Source of the DNA: a virus
Virus record (IMG/VR): IMGVR_UViG_3300021963_005683
Span: 1-64,000 of that record
Length of the DNA stretch: 64,000 bases
Direction: 5' to 3' (one strand)
In this document: piece by piece, positions 52,263-61,308 of the stretch
Numbering within the stretch: position 1 is the stretch's first letter
How the letters are laid out: the number at the start of each line of letters is the position of its first letter
Program-made: the position numbers and the translations under genes
Notes under the pieces: generated by a model
The model's input: the letters and a program-made list of their open reading frames with translations, nothing else
Databases searched by the model: none
Told to the model about the DNA's origin: nothing

Positions 52263-53528
52263 TTATCCTATTACAACTAAATTATCGTAATTAGTTCCTT
52301 CATACGATTTAACGGGAAACCCACCTCTTTCCAATGTGGTCTTTAATTCGCCTAAAAGGTTATCTCTATCCTGCGGATGTACATCAATTAAGAACGCATC
52401 ATATGTATATAGTATCATTTTTGACCTTCTCCCATCACACCACTTCAGTACCTCATCAATCTTAGTATAATTGATTTCAGTTTCCAATGCCTGAAGAAGA
52501 TAGTTAAACACCTTTTGTTCGTTGGCGGCTTCGATTCGTTGGAATGGGATTTCCCTCTTATATAGAGGTGTCGTTAATTTTCCCGAAATTACGAACTTTT
52601 GGTAAACCGATTGAACATATTCATCTACCTTTTGAAAGAACGGAATAGTTTTGGCAAATTCATCCAACCCACCATAAAGGTATCGGAATGAAAGGGCTTT
52701 GGATTCTTCGGTCGTAACCCCATAATATTTTGCTAAATGTTCGTGCGCCGTTTCCCCTTCCGGAAACACATAACCCACCATCTTACCAATGATACGGATG
52801 TGATAGGATTCATAATCGAATTGAATTAAAGTACCTCCCTTAAAACGGCTCACTATATTACTTCTACACCCATCGGATTTATTCATAGCAGCCCAATTCA
52901 CATTGAGATGTCTATTACTCGGTCTGCCCGTTACCGTATATGGATTGTATTTTGTGTACGCAAACCCATTGGGCAGATACTCTTTGTTGAAATGAAATCT
53001 ATCAATAAATTTTTCCTCTTCGACTTTCACCCCAGCCCCCTCCAGCCTCCCTAATATTTTAATGGAATCTGAATATTTTCTATACCAAGGTTTAATTTCT
53101 GAAATTAATGGAATCGTTTTTAAGAGCTCGTACCATCTCATCATAGGTACACAATCATTTAGATATTTAAAGTCGCTTCTGTACCCCTTATAAACCCCGT
53201 CAGCGAACTCATTGAATATGAACGACTTACCATACTCTTCAAAGTAAACCCACTCATAATCAAGCCCTTTGCTACCTATATATCGATTCCCATAAACCAA
53301 TGTATTCTCATTCACAAACAAACTTAGTGCTGCCTGTTTGCATTGTCCGGCATCGATATGATTGAAATTTATAATGTAATCGGAATCCTTTGTTCTAAGG
53401 TACGCAAATGATATGGATGTATCGTATTCGTGTGCCTTTGGAGAACTCCATACGGGCACCATCAAATCTATCTTTGGATTGGATTTGTAGAACTCTACTA
53501 GGGCGTTATTTGTTTCGATTAAATTCAT
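52263..53528 (-). CDS. Family A DNA polymerase, compact, divergent motif C
   Basis: 421 aa. TGRPSN (200-205) is the family A primer-grip motif, LIQFDYESYHIRII is motif A (D238), KALSFRYLYGG is motif B (K277 and YG), and YTYDAFLIDV is motif C with D377, but the usual HDE is YDA. Both catalytic Asp are kept. The N-terminal 190 residues show no clear exonuclease motif. This is a second DNA polymerase besides PolB, with a leaderless-type promoter. Confidence 0.85.
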   Translation of the reverse strand: MNLIETNNALVEFYKSNPKIDLMVPVWSSPKAHEYDTSISFAYLRTKDSDYIINFNHIDAGQCKQAALSLFVNENTLVYGNRYIGSKGLDYEWVYFEEYGKSFIFNEFADGVYKGYRSDFKYLNDCVPMMRWYELLKTIPLISEIKPWYRKYSDSIKILGRLEGAGVKVEEEKFIDRFHFNKEYLPNGFAYTKYNPYTVTGRPSNRHLNVNWAAMNKSDGCRSNIVSRFKGGTLIQFDYESYHIRIIGKMVGYVFPEGETAHEHLAKYYGVTTEESKALSFRYLYGGLDEFAKTIPFFQKVDEYVQSVYQKFVISGKLTTPLYKREIPFQRIEAANEQKVFNYLLQALETEINYTKIDEVLKWCDGRRSKMILYTYDAFLIDVHPQDRDNLLGELKTTLERGGFPVKSYEGTNYDNLVVIG

Positions 53529-53534
53529 ACCCTA

Positions 53535-53566
53535 CAAATATACAAATTATTTATTTAATTTCCAAA
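53535..53566 (-). promoter_or_regulatory. Promoter TTTGG-N19-TATATTTG, leaderless position
   Basis: TTTGG at 53562-53566, 19-nt spacer, TATATTTG at 53535-53542. The element ends 6 nt before the polymerase ATG (53528), so transcription should start at about the ATG. Confidence 0.75.
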
Positions 53567-53570
53567 TGCT

Positions 53571-53945
53571 TTATTTATGAAATTGCTTTATATTTGGTAA
53601 ATATAAGGAAATATTTTGAATTTTCAAAGAAGTTATAGATAAAGATGCTTTATTTGATGCAATTACCCCTTTATCCAATACCTTACCATCCACATCATAT
53701 ACAGTTTCCATTGGACCAGTAATTCTCCAAAATAGCTTTTCACCAATCCAAAATGGATTTTCTAAGTATTTATTAAATGTGGTTTCATCCACCTCATAGA
53801 TAAAGCCATTAGAATCAAAACTAACCTGTATAAAGTATCTTTCTATGAATCCATTTTCATAATCTAAAGCAGTTGGATTTGGTACGATAGTTTTTGGTAT
53901 CTTAATGGTGAACTTATCAATATTTTTAGCTACATCGTTATACAT
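53571..53945 (-). CDS. Hypothetical protein near the baseplate genes
   Basis: 124 aa, beta-rich (FTIKIPKTIVPNPTALDYENG, FIQVSFDSNGFIYEVDETTF). Its ATG lies 1 nt after the hub stop, so it is probably co-translated with the baseplate hub and may be a small baseplate component. No motif. Confidence 0.6.
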   Translation of the reverse strand: MYNDVAKNIDKFTIKIPKTIVPNPTALDYENGFIERYFIQVSFDSNGFIYEVDETTFNKYLENPFWIGEKLFWRITGPMETVYDVDGKVLDKGVIASNKASLSITSLKIQNISLYLPNIKQFHK

Positions 53946-53946
53946 A

Positions 53947-56301
53947 CTATTCTCTTATGATTCTCCAACTTGCTTCAATCGTAGTATCCCATCCGCTTGC
54001 TTCCACACTATGTTTTACATTCATAACTTGAAATGCGCCGGTTTTATTATATATTTCAGGTATACCATCTATTCTAAATAATTCACCACAACTAATTCCA
54101 CTTAATCCATCGATAACCAATGTTGCACTAAAATCACTTAAAGTACCTTCATCTTTTTCCGCTTGAATATTCATACCTTTTATTATAACCCCAGTATCAT
54201 TAAATATATATGGTAGATTTTTAGTACCATTTTTAAATTTAATAACCTTTTCATCAATTATTTCGGTATCGCTTGGTTGTTTTTCTGTTGTAGTTTTTTT
54301 TGCAGTTGATTTTTCGGGAACATCTGGAAAAGAATTTGTTTCTTCTTTTAGTAGATTTTTTTTAATAATACTACCTTCTATTCCATCCGCAGATATGTAC
54401 CCATCTGCATTTTTATAATTAGTATATAATGCATTTCGTTTCACCGTACTCATTAATGCCTTATCTCTAGCAGCATCGCCGTTTTTCGTTTTTTCATTTA
54501 AGATTTCTTCAATAGCACTTGATTGCTGAAATACAGTTTGTCCTGCTATTAAGTTACCTAAATCCATTTCAAATGTAAATGCCTTAACTATACTATTAAT
54601 CGTATTAGCTTTAAACCTATAAATTTTATCAGCCTTTAAACTATCAACAGTTATATTATCTAATTTTCTAAAATTAGTATCTACGATTGTCAAATATCCA
54701 CTACTTGACGTATTTGGAGCAGTTATTAAATTGAATAAATTAAATGAGTTATCATTTATAGTACCTAATATTGATGCGAGAAAGTCAGCTCTAGTTGATG
54801 ATTTTTGCCAAGCTTCAAGAACTATATCATAATTTACAAATATGTTCAAAGCATTACCCAATCTTAAATCGCCTTCAACTTTATATTTTATTTTTTTAAA
54901 TTTAATTTCATCCTTTGAATTTGGGTCTATTAATTCAATTTCTACTTCTTTTTCTGGAATATTAAATTCCAATCCATTTATTTTGGCATCAATTGTTTCC
55001 TTATCATCTAACATCAAGTTATCAGATTTAGGATTACCTTTTCCAACTTTTATTTTTGGTAACATTCCCGGATATAAAACATCTTCAGATGAAGAAATTA
55101 TTTTTCTATGGCTTTGGCAAATTATAGTTGGTTTATTATTTATTTGTTTAAATTGTATATTAAAGTTTTTTGCAGATTGCGAACTTACTGAAACGATATA
55201 GTTTCCAAAATATTCCAATATAAGATGTAACGATACATATCTTAGTTCGGATGTACTTTGGTCTTTTTTTGTATCATTTGGTTTTATGAAATTAAAAGTG
55301 TGTGTTTTTAAAAAATCAGTTGGTATTTTTAATAATGGTATATTAAAATCAATTTGCATTTGTTTTAATATAATTTGCTGTTCCGTTAGTTTTTTATCCC
55401 CCTCTTTTAATCCTATTTTTGCAGCAGCTGAAACATTGGCAATTGGTATAGCTAATGAAACAGTATTACCTGCTGAAATTGTAATCGATACTTCATATGT
55501 TGCATCATCGTTTATAGAATATGTAAAATTAGTGACCTTACCAGCAAACGCATCATATTGTCCTTTACTTTTTACTATTTTACCTAAGTACTCTTTATCA
55601 TCATCTTCATTCATTGCAAAATATTTTGCAAATGTTGTTTCTGTATATATGGTGTAATCCGTTTTTGATACTAAAATAGAATCTACCTTCATATCATTAA
55701 ATGATTTTCCAGTGTAATTGTTTATAGTATCAATTGTATTAGTGTTCGGAGTTTTTGATAATTTTATAAAATCTTTATATTTTTCAATTTGATTTTGAGT
55801 TATTTCAAAGTTATTTCCAAATTCTAATAATAAATTCATACCAGGTCTACAATAAAACAATTCAAACATTTCCAATTGCTTTAAAGTAAAACATCTAACA
55901 GTTATCTGAGCTTCTTTTAATGCGTTATTTTCACCATCAGTATTTATTTCAATTCTTTCTATTATCGGCATTGGCTTTCTTAAACCAAATTCTCCTTCGG
56001 TTGTAATATATTTACCATCAAAATCGATACCTACAATAGTCTTATTAGCTTCATTTGTTCCAATTAAATCTTTTCCATAATTTAATTCGGTATCTAATAT
56101 GTTACCAATAACACATCCTCTATATGAATTAGGCCCCTTTCCCTTAAATGCCAAAGCCGCATCCAGCTCAATATCTTTAGCAACGATAGCTGCCGATGTC
56201 AATAATGCAAATGGCATTTTAAACATAGCCAATTCCGGTGCTGCTTCTCTAAATTCTAATTCACTTCGAAGCCAGTTACTAAGAGGTCTTAAATATAACA
56301 T
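53947..56301 (-). CDS. Baseplate hub protein (T4 gp27-like)
   Basis: 784 aa. The C-terminal segment (ATLVIDGLSGISCGELFRID, VMNVKHSVEASGWDTTIEAS) is the standard end of myovirus hub proteins, and LRLGNALNIFVNYDIVLEAW matches their central part. The first 130 residues (GDKYITTEGEFGLRKPM-type) are hub-like. It would centre the baseplate and carry the puncturing spike. It overlaps the LysM protein by 1 nt. Confidence 0.8.
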   Translation of the reverse strand: MLYLRPLSNWLRSELEFREAAPELAMFKMPFALLTSAAIVAKDIELDAALAFKGKGPNSYRGCVIGNILDTELNYGKDLIGTNEANKTIVGIDFDGKYITTEGEFGLRKPMPIIERIEINTDGENNALKEAQITVRCFTLKQLEMFELFYCRPGMNLLLEFGNNFEITQNQIEKYKDFIKLSKTPNTNTIDTINNYTGKSFNDMKVDSILVSKTDYTIYTETTFAKYFAMNEDDDKEYLGKIVKSKGQYDAFAGKVTNFTYSINDDATYEVSITISAGNTVSLAIPIANVSAAAKIGLKEGDKKLTEQQIILKQMQIDFNIPLLKIPTDFLKTHTFNFIKPNDTKKDQSTSELRYVSLHLILEYFGNYIVSVSSQSAKNFNIQFKQINNKPTIICQSHRKIISSSEDVLYPGMLPKIKVGKGNPKSDNLMLDDKETIDAKINGLEFNIPEKEVEIELIDPNSKDEIKFKKIKYKVEGDLRLGNALNIFVNYDIVLEAWQKSSTRADFLASILGTINDNSFNLFNLITAPNTSSSGYLTIVDTNFRKLDNITVDSLKADKIYRFKANTINSIVKAFTFEMDLGNLIAGQTVFQQSSAIEEILNEKTKNGDAARDKALMSTVKRNALYTNYKNADGYISADGIEGSIIKKNLLKEETNSFPDVPEKSTAKKTTTEKQPSDTEIIDEKVIKFKNGTKNLPYIFNDTGVIIKGMNIQAEKDEGTLSDFSATLVIDGLSGISCGELFRIDGIPEIYNKTGAFQVMNVKHSVEASGWDTTIEASWRIIRE

Positions 56302-56603
56302 TATTTATTGATTTTTTCTAAATCTTTTAATATATTACCAATGTTTTGTGGTATTCTCAACTGAACACCTGGTTCTATATAAAATACAGCATCATTGATA
56401 TTATTTGCAATTGCAATAATCCACCATAATTTTGAATCACCATAGTAACTTTTAGCTAATATATCCAATCTATCACCCGCTTCTGAAATAATATAAGTAT
56501 CATTATCGGATGGTATTACTTTTGGATATATAGTAGATTCATAATATCTTTTTTTGGTATCAGAGTTAACTACAATTTTAGTATTTGAATATCTACTTGC
56601 CAT
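56301..56603 (-). CDS. 53: Baseplate wedge LysM protein (T4 gp53-like)
   Basis: 100 aa. EAGDRLDILAKSYYGDSKLWWIIAIANNI followed by PGVQLRIPQN is a LysM-like fold as found in gp53 and tail protein X; it is split here only for length. It would join wedge or tube to hub. Single-nucleotide overlaps on both sides place it in the baseplate operon. Confidence 0.8.
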   Translation of the reverse strand: MASRYSNTKIVVNSDTKKRYYESTIYPKVIPSDNDTYIISEAGDRLDILAKSYYGDSKLWWIIAIANNINDAVFYIEPGVQLRIPQNIGNILKDLEKINK

Positions 56604-57892
56604 TATTTAATTTCTGTTTGATTTCTAAAATTATATTTGAACTGATTATTTGCGTTATCGTATCCTAATGTATTTTTAGAATCTACTATTTTCATACCAA
56701 ATTGTACATTTATAATAGATGGTGTAGATTCTTTATTAGTATCTGCTTCATCTTTTTCCACTCCTTCGAAGTTTGCCCAAGAAACATTTTCATCAATTGT
56801 GAAACTTAAAGTATCAACAAACCCAAACATATTATTATAGAATGATTTTATTGTTAAAAATATAAAATTTGGAGCAAACATTGTTTGTTGAGTCGCCCCT
56901 TCTTTATATGTAACATTCGATAATTGTTTGTAAGGATAAGCCAATGCTGTTAAATAATTTAATTTTTGTAGCATCACATCTTTTTCTTTTCTAGTTGTAC
57001 AATACAATTTAAAATCAAAACTTAAACTACGTTCAACGCCACCATATGTATATACCTTAAATGGAGAACCAATGTATTTGTATGTGTTCCATTCAGGGGT
57101 AACAGTTTCATTTATGCCAGAAATTGTTCCATTAAAATGTACTGAATCGGTTTCACCTAATACTTTAATTTTCATATAGGTGTAATTCGAACTTTCTATC
57201 GTTTTGGTATCAGTATCATTTAGGTATAAATTATTTTGTATAAAAGTATTTGCAACATCCCAATGTGTATTTTTAGATTCTTTCCATCCAACTACAGTCG
57301 GAAATGTGTGTCCTTTATCCGCATTTATTCCAAAAATAGGTTCATATTCACTACCCTTTTTGGTTTCTTTTTGAATTTTTCCGTTGGGCTTTTCTCCTTT
57401 TTTAAATGCAAGTTTAATATCATTAGATTGGTTCTTTAATTCCTCTCTGTATTTTTTGATATCTTCTAAACCCTTTTTACTTCCAAATTTATTAAGTGCT
57501 CCAATTGCTGCATTACCCAACATTCCTAATGGAGATGTGCCACCTTGCTTTAATTTAGCAAAAATAGATGCCGGGGCAGGGTCTTTTTTTATATAATAAG
57601 TTTCTCCAGCTTCGATTGCATCTTTAATACCTCTTTGTGTTTTTCCTAATGTTATTGGTTTAGCAAATGGTGTGTTATTTTTAAATATAGTATCAGATGG
57701 TCTGTTTGCAGAACCTTTTAATAAACCACCAATTTGATTACCAATCATATCAGCCAACGCATTTGGTGAAGATGTAAGTAATGCGGCAGCTCTTGGCGGA
57801 TTGATAAGACCTTTACTTTCAATAATAAGTTTACCACTCAACCCATACAGGTCTTTATTTTGTTTTTTGAATAAATCTTTTATTGTTGCCAT
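56603..57892 (-). CDS. Baseplate tail-tube junction protein (T4 gp48/gp54-like)
   Basis: 429 aa. The conserved C-terminal half includes GTISGINETVTPEWNTYKYI, VYTYGGVERSLSFDFKLYC and MLQKLNYLTALAYPYK, typical of proteins that start the tail tube on the baseplate. The N-terminal half is basic and flexible. It follows the tape measure gene by 6 nt. Confidence 0.75.
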   Translation of the reverse strand: MATIKDLFKKQNKDLYGLSGKLIIESKGLINPPRAAALLTSSPNALADMIGNQIGGLLKGSANRPSDTIFKNNTPFAKPITLGKTQRGIKDAIEAGETYYIKKDPAPASIFAKLKQGGTSPLGMLGNAAIGALNKFGSKKGLEDIKKYREELKNQSNDIKLAFKKGEKPNGKIQKETKKGSEYEPIFGINADKGHTFPTVVGWKESKNTHWDVANTFIQNNLYLNDTDTKTIESSNYTYMKIKVLGETDSVHFNGTISGINETVTPEWNTYKYIGSPFKVYTYGGVERSLSFDFKLYCTTRKEKDVMLQKLNYLTALAYPYKQLSNVTYKEGATQQTMFAPNFIFLTIKSFYNNMFGFVDTLSFTIDENVSWANFEGVEKDEADTNKESTPSIINVQFGMKIVDSKNTLGYDNANNQFKYNFRNQTEIK

Positions 57893-57898
57893 TTATTA

Positions 57899-60742
57899 TT
57901 ATTTTGCTGCTGCCTTTTGAGTCGACATTGTATTATATAATGTGGATGCTCTATCGTAGTTCAATCTAGTAATTCTCTTACCATCTAAATAAATTTCTCT
58001 AGTAGTATCATCTTTATCGTCTGATGCGAATGCTATAATTTCTATTAATCTAGTAGCTTCAACTAATTGTGCAACCATAGCTGCTTGCCAAAATCCTGTA
58101 TCTTGTGAGGCTGCGGCTAATGTTGCAGATTGTCCTTTCATAGCCTCTTGAGTTGCCAAATCTCGTTCCGTTAATACTTTTTGAGCGGCTGCTACTTTAT
58201 TTTGCTCTTCTACTTTTTTTAATTCTTCATCAGCTGCTTTGGCATCATCACTAAACCAATTATCCCATATACCTTTGATACCACCAACCACACCACCAAT
58301 TGCACCACCAACTGCCGTTCCAATACCAGGAATAATACTACCAATTGCTGCGCCATATCCAGCGTATTCGAGTGCGGTTGCTCCCGTTTTAATTGCTTTA
58401 CCCTGATTAACTTTACTTCTATCTCCTTCAGCCATTCCCTGTTCCTGCCTCTGTCCTCCAAAGTAATCTCCAGCCATAGATGCGGCTGTTCCCAATACTC
58501 CAGTTATACCACCTTTAAGAATACCTTTACCAAGACCACTCATTATACCTTTAACTCCAAATTTTCCAGCGGTTTTTAATCCTACTTTTGCAACATCATC
58601 GGCTCCACTTGCTAATAATGATGTAGTACCTTTAGTAGCTACTGTTTTGGTAGCTGCTTTTGTAGCAGTTTTTTTAGCTGTCTCTGTTGCTACTTTTGTA
58701 CTTGCTTTGGTAGCTGCTTTGGTAGCTACTTTTTTTGCAACTACTTTTTTTGCAACTGTTTTGCCGGCTGATTTTTTAAACATATTGGCTAACCCCTTCA
58801 TAGGTCCTTTACCAAACATTCCATAAACGGCTGTTGCGGCAATTGCTGTTAAAATTAATCCGGCTGTAATTACTAACTTGCCGAGTTCCATTTTAGTAAG
58901 TGCAATATCTTTTTGCATATCAGCAGCGGCTTTAGCGGCTCTTTCGGCACCTTCTGCAGCCCACATAGATTTGGCAGCATCACTACTTAATCCTTTGATA
59001 CTGATACCATCTTTGAAATATTTTGCCATAGTATTATCAAAGCTATTTCCTAATTGTGCAATAGAACCAACCATTTTTTCTTGGTCAGTTTGTAAAGGGC
59101 CACCTTTACCGCCTTTACCCAATTTCATAATTGTATCCATATCCATTCCAGTTGCCTCTTGCATTGCCTGTCTTTGGAACATATTCATTTTATCCATATT
59201 GATACCTTTCAATTGAGTTCTCAACAAATCAGCTGCTCCTGCGGCATCGCCGGAGGCAAACTTTTGTCTAACTCTCGAAAGGTCTACTTGCTTTCCTAAT
59301 AAAGCGGATAATCTCATTTCAGCTTTGATACTATCTTTGTAGTTCAAAACCATATTTTGACCGGCTTGTAAAACTTTTTGTGCAGCTACACCCATAACTC
59401 TAAGTGTTGCTACTTGCTTTATCAAACTTTGTTCGTTACCATAGTTATTTTGTAATAATAATTCAGATGATTCTGCTAAATCTTCAAATAAAGCATTTAC
59501 GGGTAACCCGGCTGTTTTGGCAACACTTTCAGCCATACCTAATGTATTAGCCGCAGCTTTACCACTTAAATTACCTACTATTCTGAATGTATTAGCTATA
59601 CTCCCCAATTGGTCTGCCGATGTACCCGTTCTTTTAGCGTACATAGCCATATCCGCACCTACATCTTGTGCGTTTTTACCCATCAATCCTAAGTTATTAG
59701 ATGAGTATTTAGTTGCATCTGCAAATTCTTGCCCAGATACACCTAACTTTACCATATTTGCTTTAGCTGCTCCGGAGATTTGAATCACTTGTCCCAAGTT
59801 CATTGAGGTTTGTGTCAATTCTGTATTCAATCCGGCGATGGATGTAGCCATCTCATGAGCCATTTCTATACCAATTTTGTTAAGACCAAATATAGGGTCT
59901 GACATGTTAGTACCATCCATATACCATCCCAACAATTGATGAAATGCTGCTCCTAATGCCAATATACCACCAATCACACCCAAACTACCCATATTTGCAA
60001 TTGCACTTCCCATACCACTAATACCAGGTATTGCGGAAGTTGCACCCGATGCTAAATCTCCAAATCCATCTTTTATTTGAGATAATTGTTTTTTAGATTC
60101 TGCAAATGATTTTGTTAATTCTTTTGTTGTGTCTGTTACTCCGGTTAATTTATCTTTTAATTTAGCAACTTCGGCATTACTCTCATCTAAATCAAATATA
60201 AAGTCTGTTAAAGCATCATCAGCAGATTGAATACTACTAGCAAGAGATTCGGCAGACATATTCCCCCTTTTGAATTCTCGCATAGCATCTGCAACAGCGC
60301 TTGAATAACTTTCCATTGCAATAGCCGAATTCTTAGCTGCATCAGCTCCTTCTTTTGTATGAAAATTTCCTTCTTTTAAATTCTTAGCCAATTCACCGCT
60401 GTAACCAGTAAGAGCATTTAATTGGTCACCAACTTTTTGAGAAACATCTTTAGTTCTTAAAAAGTTTTTATTAAGTTTGGTTGCAACAGAAACTAAATCA
60501 TCATAGTACTCAAATTGTTTTTTAGCTAATTCACCCGTTTCTTGCGTAGCTTTTACTTCTTTTCTCTTTAAAGCAATTTTTTCCTTTAATAATTTTACTT
60601 CTTTTTCATCTATAACAACCCCCATTTCCTTCGCAATATTCATTTGTTTTAATTGCGCATAGTATCTATCTAAGTCTTTCGAAGCCTTAGTATCTCTAGC
60701 GTTAGCCGCTGATACTTCTTGTTGTTTGGGAGTTTTAGCCAT
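57899..60742 (-). CDS. Tail tape measure protein
   Basis: 947 aa. Long helical N-terminus (KLLKEKIALKRKEVKATQET), a hydrophobic Gly-rich segment (GSLGVIGGILALGAAFHQLL), the long central helical zone, a second hydrophobic span near residues 645-670, then an Ala/Lys/Thr repeat zone and Gly/Ala-rich membrane-like region. Position between the tail chaperones and the baseplate genes confirms it. It sets tail length and is ejected. Confidence 0.88.
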   Translation of the reverse strand: MAKTPKQQEVSAANARDTKASKDLDRYYAQLKQMNIAKEMGVVIDEKEVKLLKEKIALKRKEVKATQETGELAKKQFEYYDDLVSVATKLNKNFLRTKDVSQKVGDQLNALTGYSGELAKNLKEGNFHTKEGADAAKNSAIAMESYSSAVADAMREFKRGNMSAESLASSIQSADDALTDFIFDLDESNAEVAKLKDKLTGVTDTTKELTKSFAESKKQLSQIKDGFGDLASGATSAIPGISGMGSAIANMGSLGVIGGILALGAAFHQLLGWYMDGTNMSDPIFGLNKIGIEMAHEMATSIAGLNTELTQTSMNLGQVIQISGAAKANMVKLGVSGQEFADATKYSSNNLGLMGKNAQDVGADMAMYAKRTGTSADQLGSIANTFRIVGNLSGKAAANTLGMAESVAKTAGLPVNALFEDLAESSELLLQNNYGNEQSLIKQVATLRVMGVAAQKVLQAGQNMVLNYKDSIKAEMRLSALLGKQVDLSRVRQKFASGDAAGAADLLRTQLKGINMDKMNMFQRQAMQEATGMDMDTIMKLGKGGKGGPLQTDQEKMVGSIAQLGNSFDNTMAKYFKDGISIKGLSSDAAKSMWAAEGAERAAKAAADMQKDIALTKMELGKLVITAGLILTAIAATAVYGMFGKGPMKGLANMFKKSAGKTVAKKVVAKKVATKAATKASTKVATETAKKTATKAATKTVATKGTTSLLASGADDVAKVGLKTAGKFGVKGIMSGLGKGILKGGITGVLGTAASMAGDYFGGQRQEQGMAEGDRSKVNQGKAIKTGATALEYAGYGAAIGSIIPGIGTAVGGAIGGVVGGIKGIWDNWFSDDAKAADEELKKVEEQNKVAAAQKVLTERDLATQEAMKGQSATLAAASQDTGFWQAAMVAQLVEATRLIEIIAFASDDKDDTTREIYLDGKRITRLNYDRASTLYNTMSTQKAAAK
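58640..58780 (-). repeat. Ala/Lys/Thr/Val-rich repeat inside the tape measure gene
   Basis: Degenerate short repeats of the type KKVA, TKAA and TKVA, encoding a basic stretch of about 47 residues between two hydrophobic regions. It looks like tandem expansion. Confidence 0.7.
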
Positions 60743-60755
60743 AGTATTCTAAATC

Positions 60756-60995
60756 TTATTTAAGTTTAGAAACATCAATTCCTTGGCTCTTTAGATATGG
60801 AACTGCCGTTTTGTCGATTTCTTTTTCAGCAGCTTTGATTTTTTTATCAAAATCATTCCAAATATTTTTTAATGCCGGGTATTTCTGGAATTTTTTTTCA
60901 ATCCAACTAGCTTCTCTATTATCACTTTTTTGTGAATAATAGGTTGCAAACAAATCGGTTAAATCTCTAAATTCCTTTAATGTTATTTTAGACAT
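60756..60995 (-). CDS. Hypothetical 79-aa protein upstream of the tape measure
   Basis: Small helical charged protein (TLKEFRDLTDLFATYYSQK, then NDFDKKIKAAEKEID). Located between the tail chaperone region and the tape measure gene. A TATATTTATA box lies 21 nt upstream. Possibly a small chaperone or a tail component. Confidence 0.6.
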   Translation of the reverse strand: MSKITLKEFRDLTDLFATYYSQKSDNREASWIEKKFQKYPALKNIWNDFDKKIKAAEKEIDKTAVPYLKSQGIDVSKLK

Positions 60996-61016
60996 GGTTC
61001 TCTATTTAATCTTTTA

Positions 61017-61028
61017 TATAAATATAAG
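61017..61028 (-). promoter_or_regulatory. Putative late promoter box (CTTATATTTATA)
   Basis: Eleven of 12 match to TTTATATTTATA; 21 nt before the 79-aa gene and in front of the tape measure, which should be late. Confidence 0.45.
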
Positions 61029-61029
61029 A

Positions 61030-61308
61030 TTATCTTTTTCTTATTGATTCTTTCTTAGGTTGATTCTTTTTTAGTGAGTCAGCTTCTGCTTTTTTAGTAT
61101 CCAATAGTTTTCTCATATAAAACTTACGGAATTTTGTAGGCATATTGTAAACATCGCTCCAAGTGAATGAACCATTTGAGTAATACAATAAATCAAATAT
61201 CTCCGTATGGAGTAAAGATGAGTAATTAGATGGAAGGGTAAAAAAAGTCCATCCCAAATGGGATAGAAAGAGCCTCCTTCTCTCCCGTAATAGGACTTGT
61301 ATAGTCAA
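61030..61308 (-). CDS. Tail-chaperone frameshift extension (gp51-like), probably read by frameshift
   Basis: 92-codon frame overlapping the end of the gp26-like gene. The conserved part (LLHTEIFDLLYYSNGSFTW, VYNMPTKFRKFYMRKLL) begins after a run of seven T where the two frames meet; the nearest ATG, at 61308, would add a poorly conserved-looking head inside the gp26-like gene. Likely made as a C-terminal extension by +1 or -2 frameshift, as in tail assembly chaperones. The frameshift is inference. Confidence 0.6.
   Translation of the reverse strand: MTIQVLLRERRRLFLSHLGWTFFTLPSNYSSLLHTEIFDLLYYSNGSFTWSDVYNMPTKFRKFYMRKLLDTKKAEADSLKKNQPKKESIRKR

Noticed and set aside
61030-61308. Gp51-like frame as a fully independent gene from the ATG at 61308
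   Set aside because: The ATG is inside the gp26-like gene without a recognisable initiation context, and the conserved part begins only after the T run; frameshift is more plausible.
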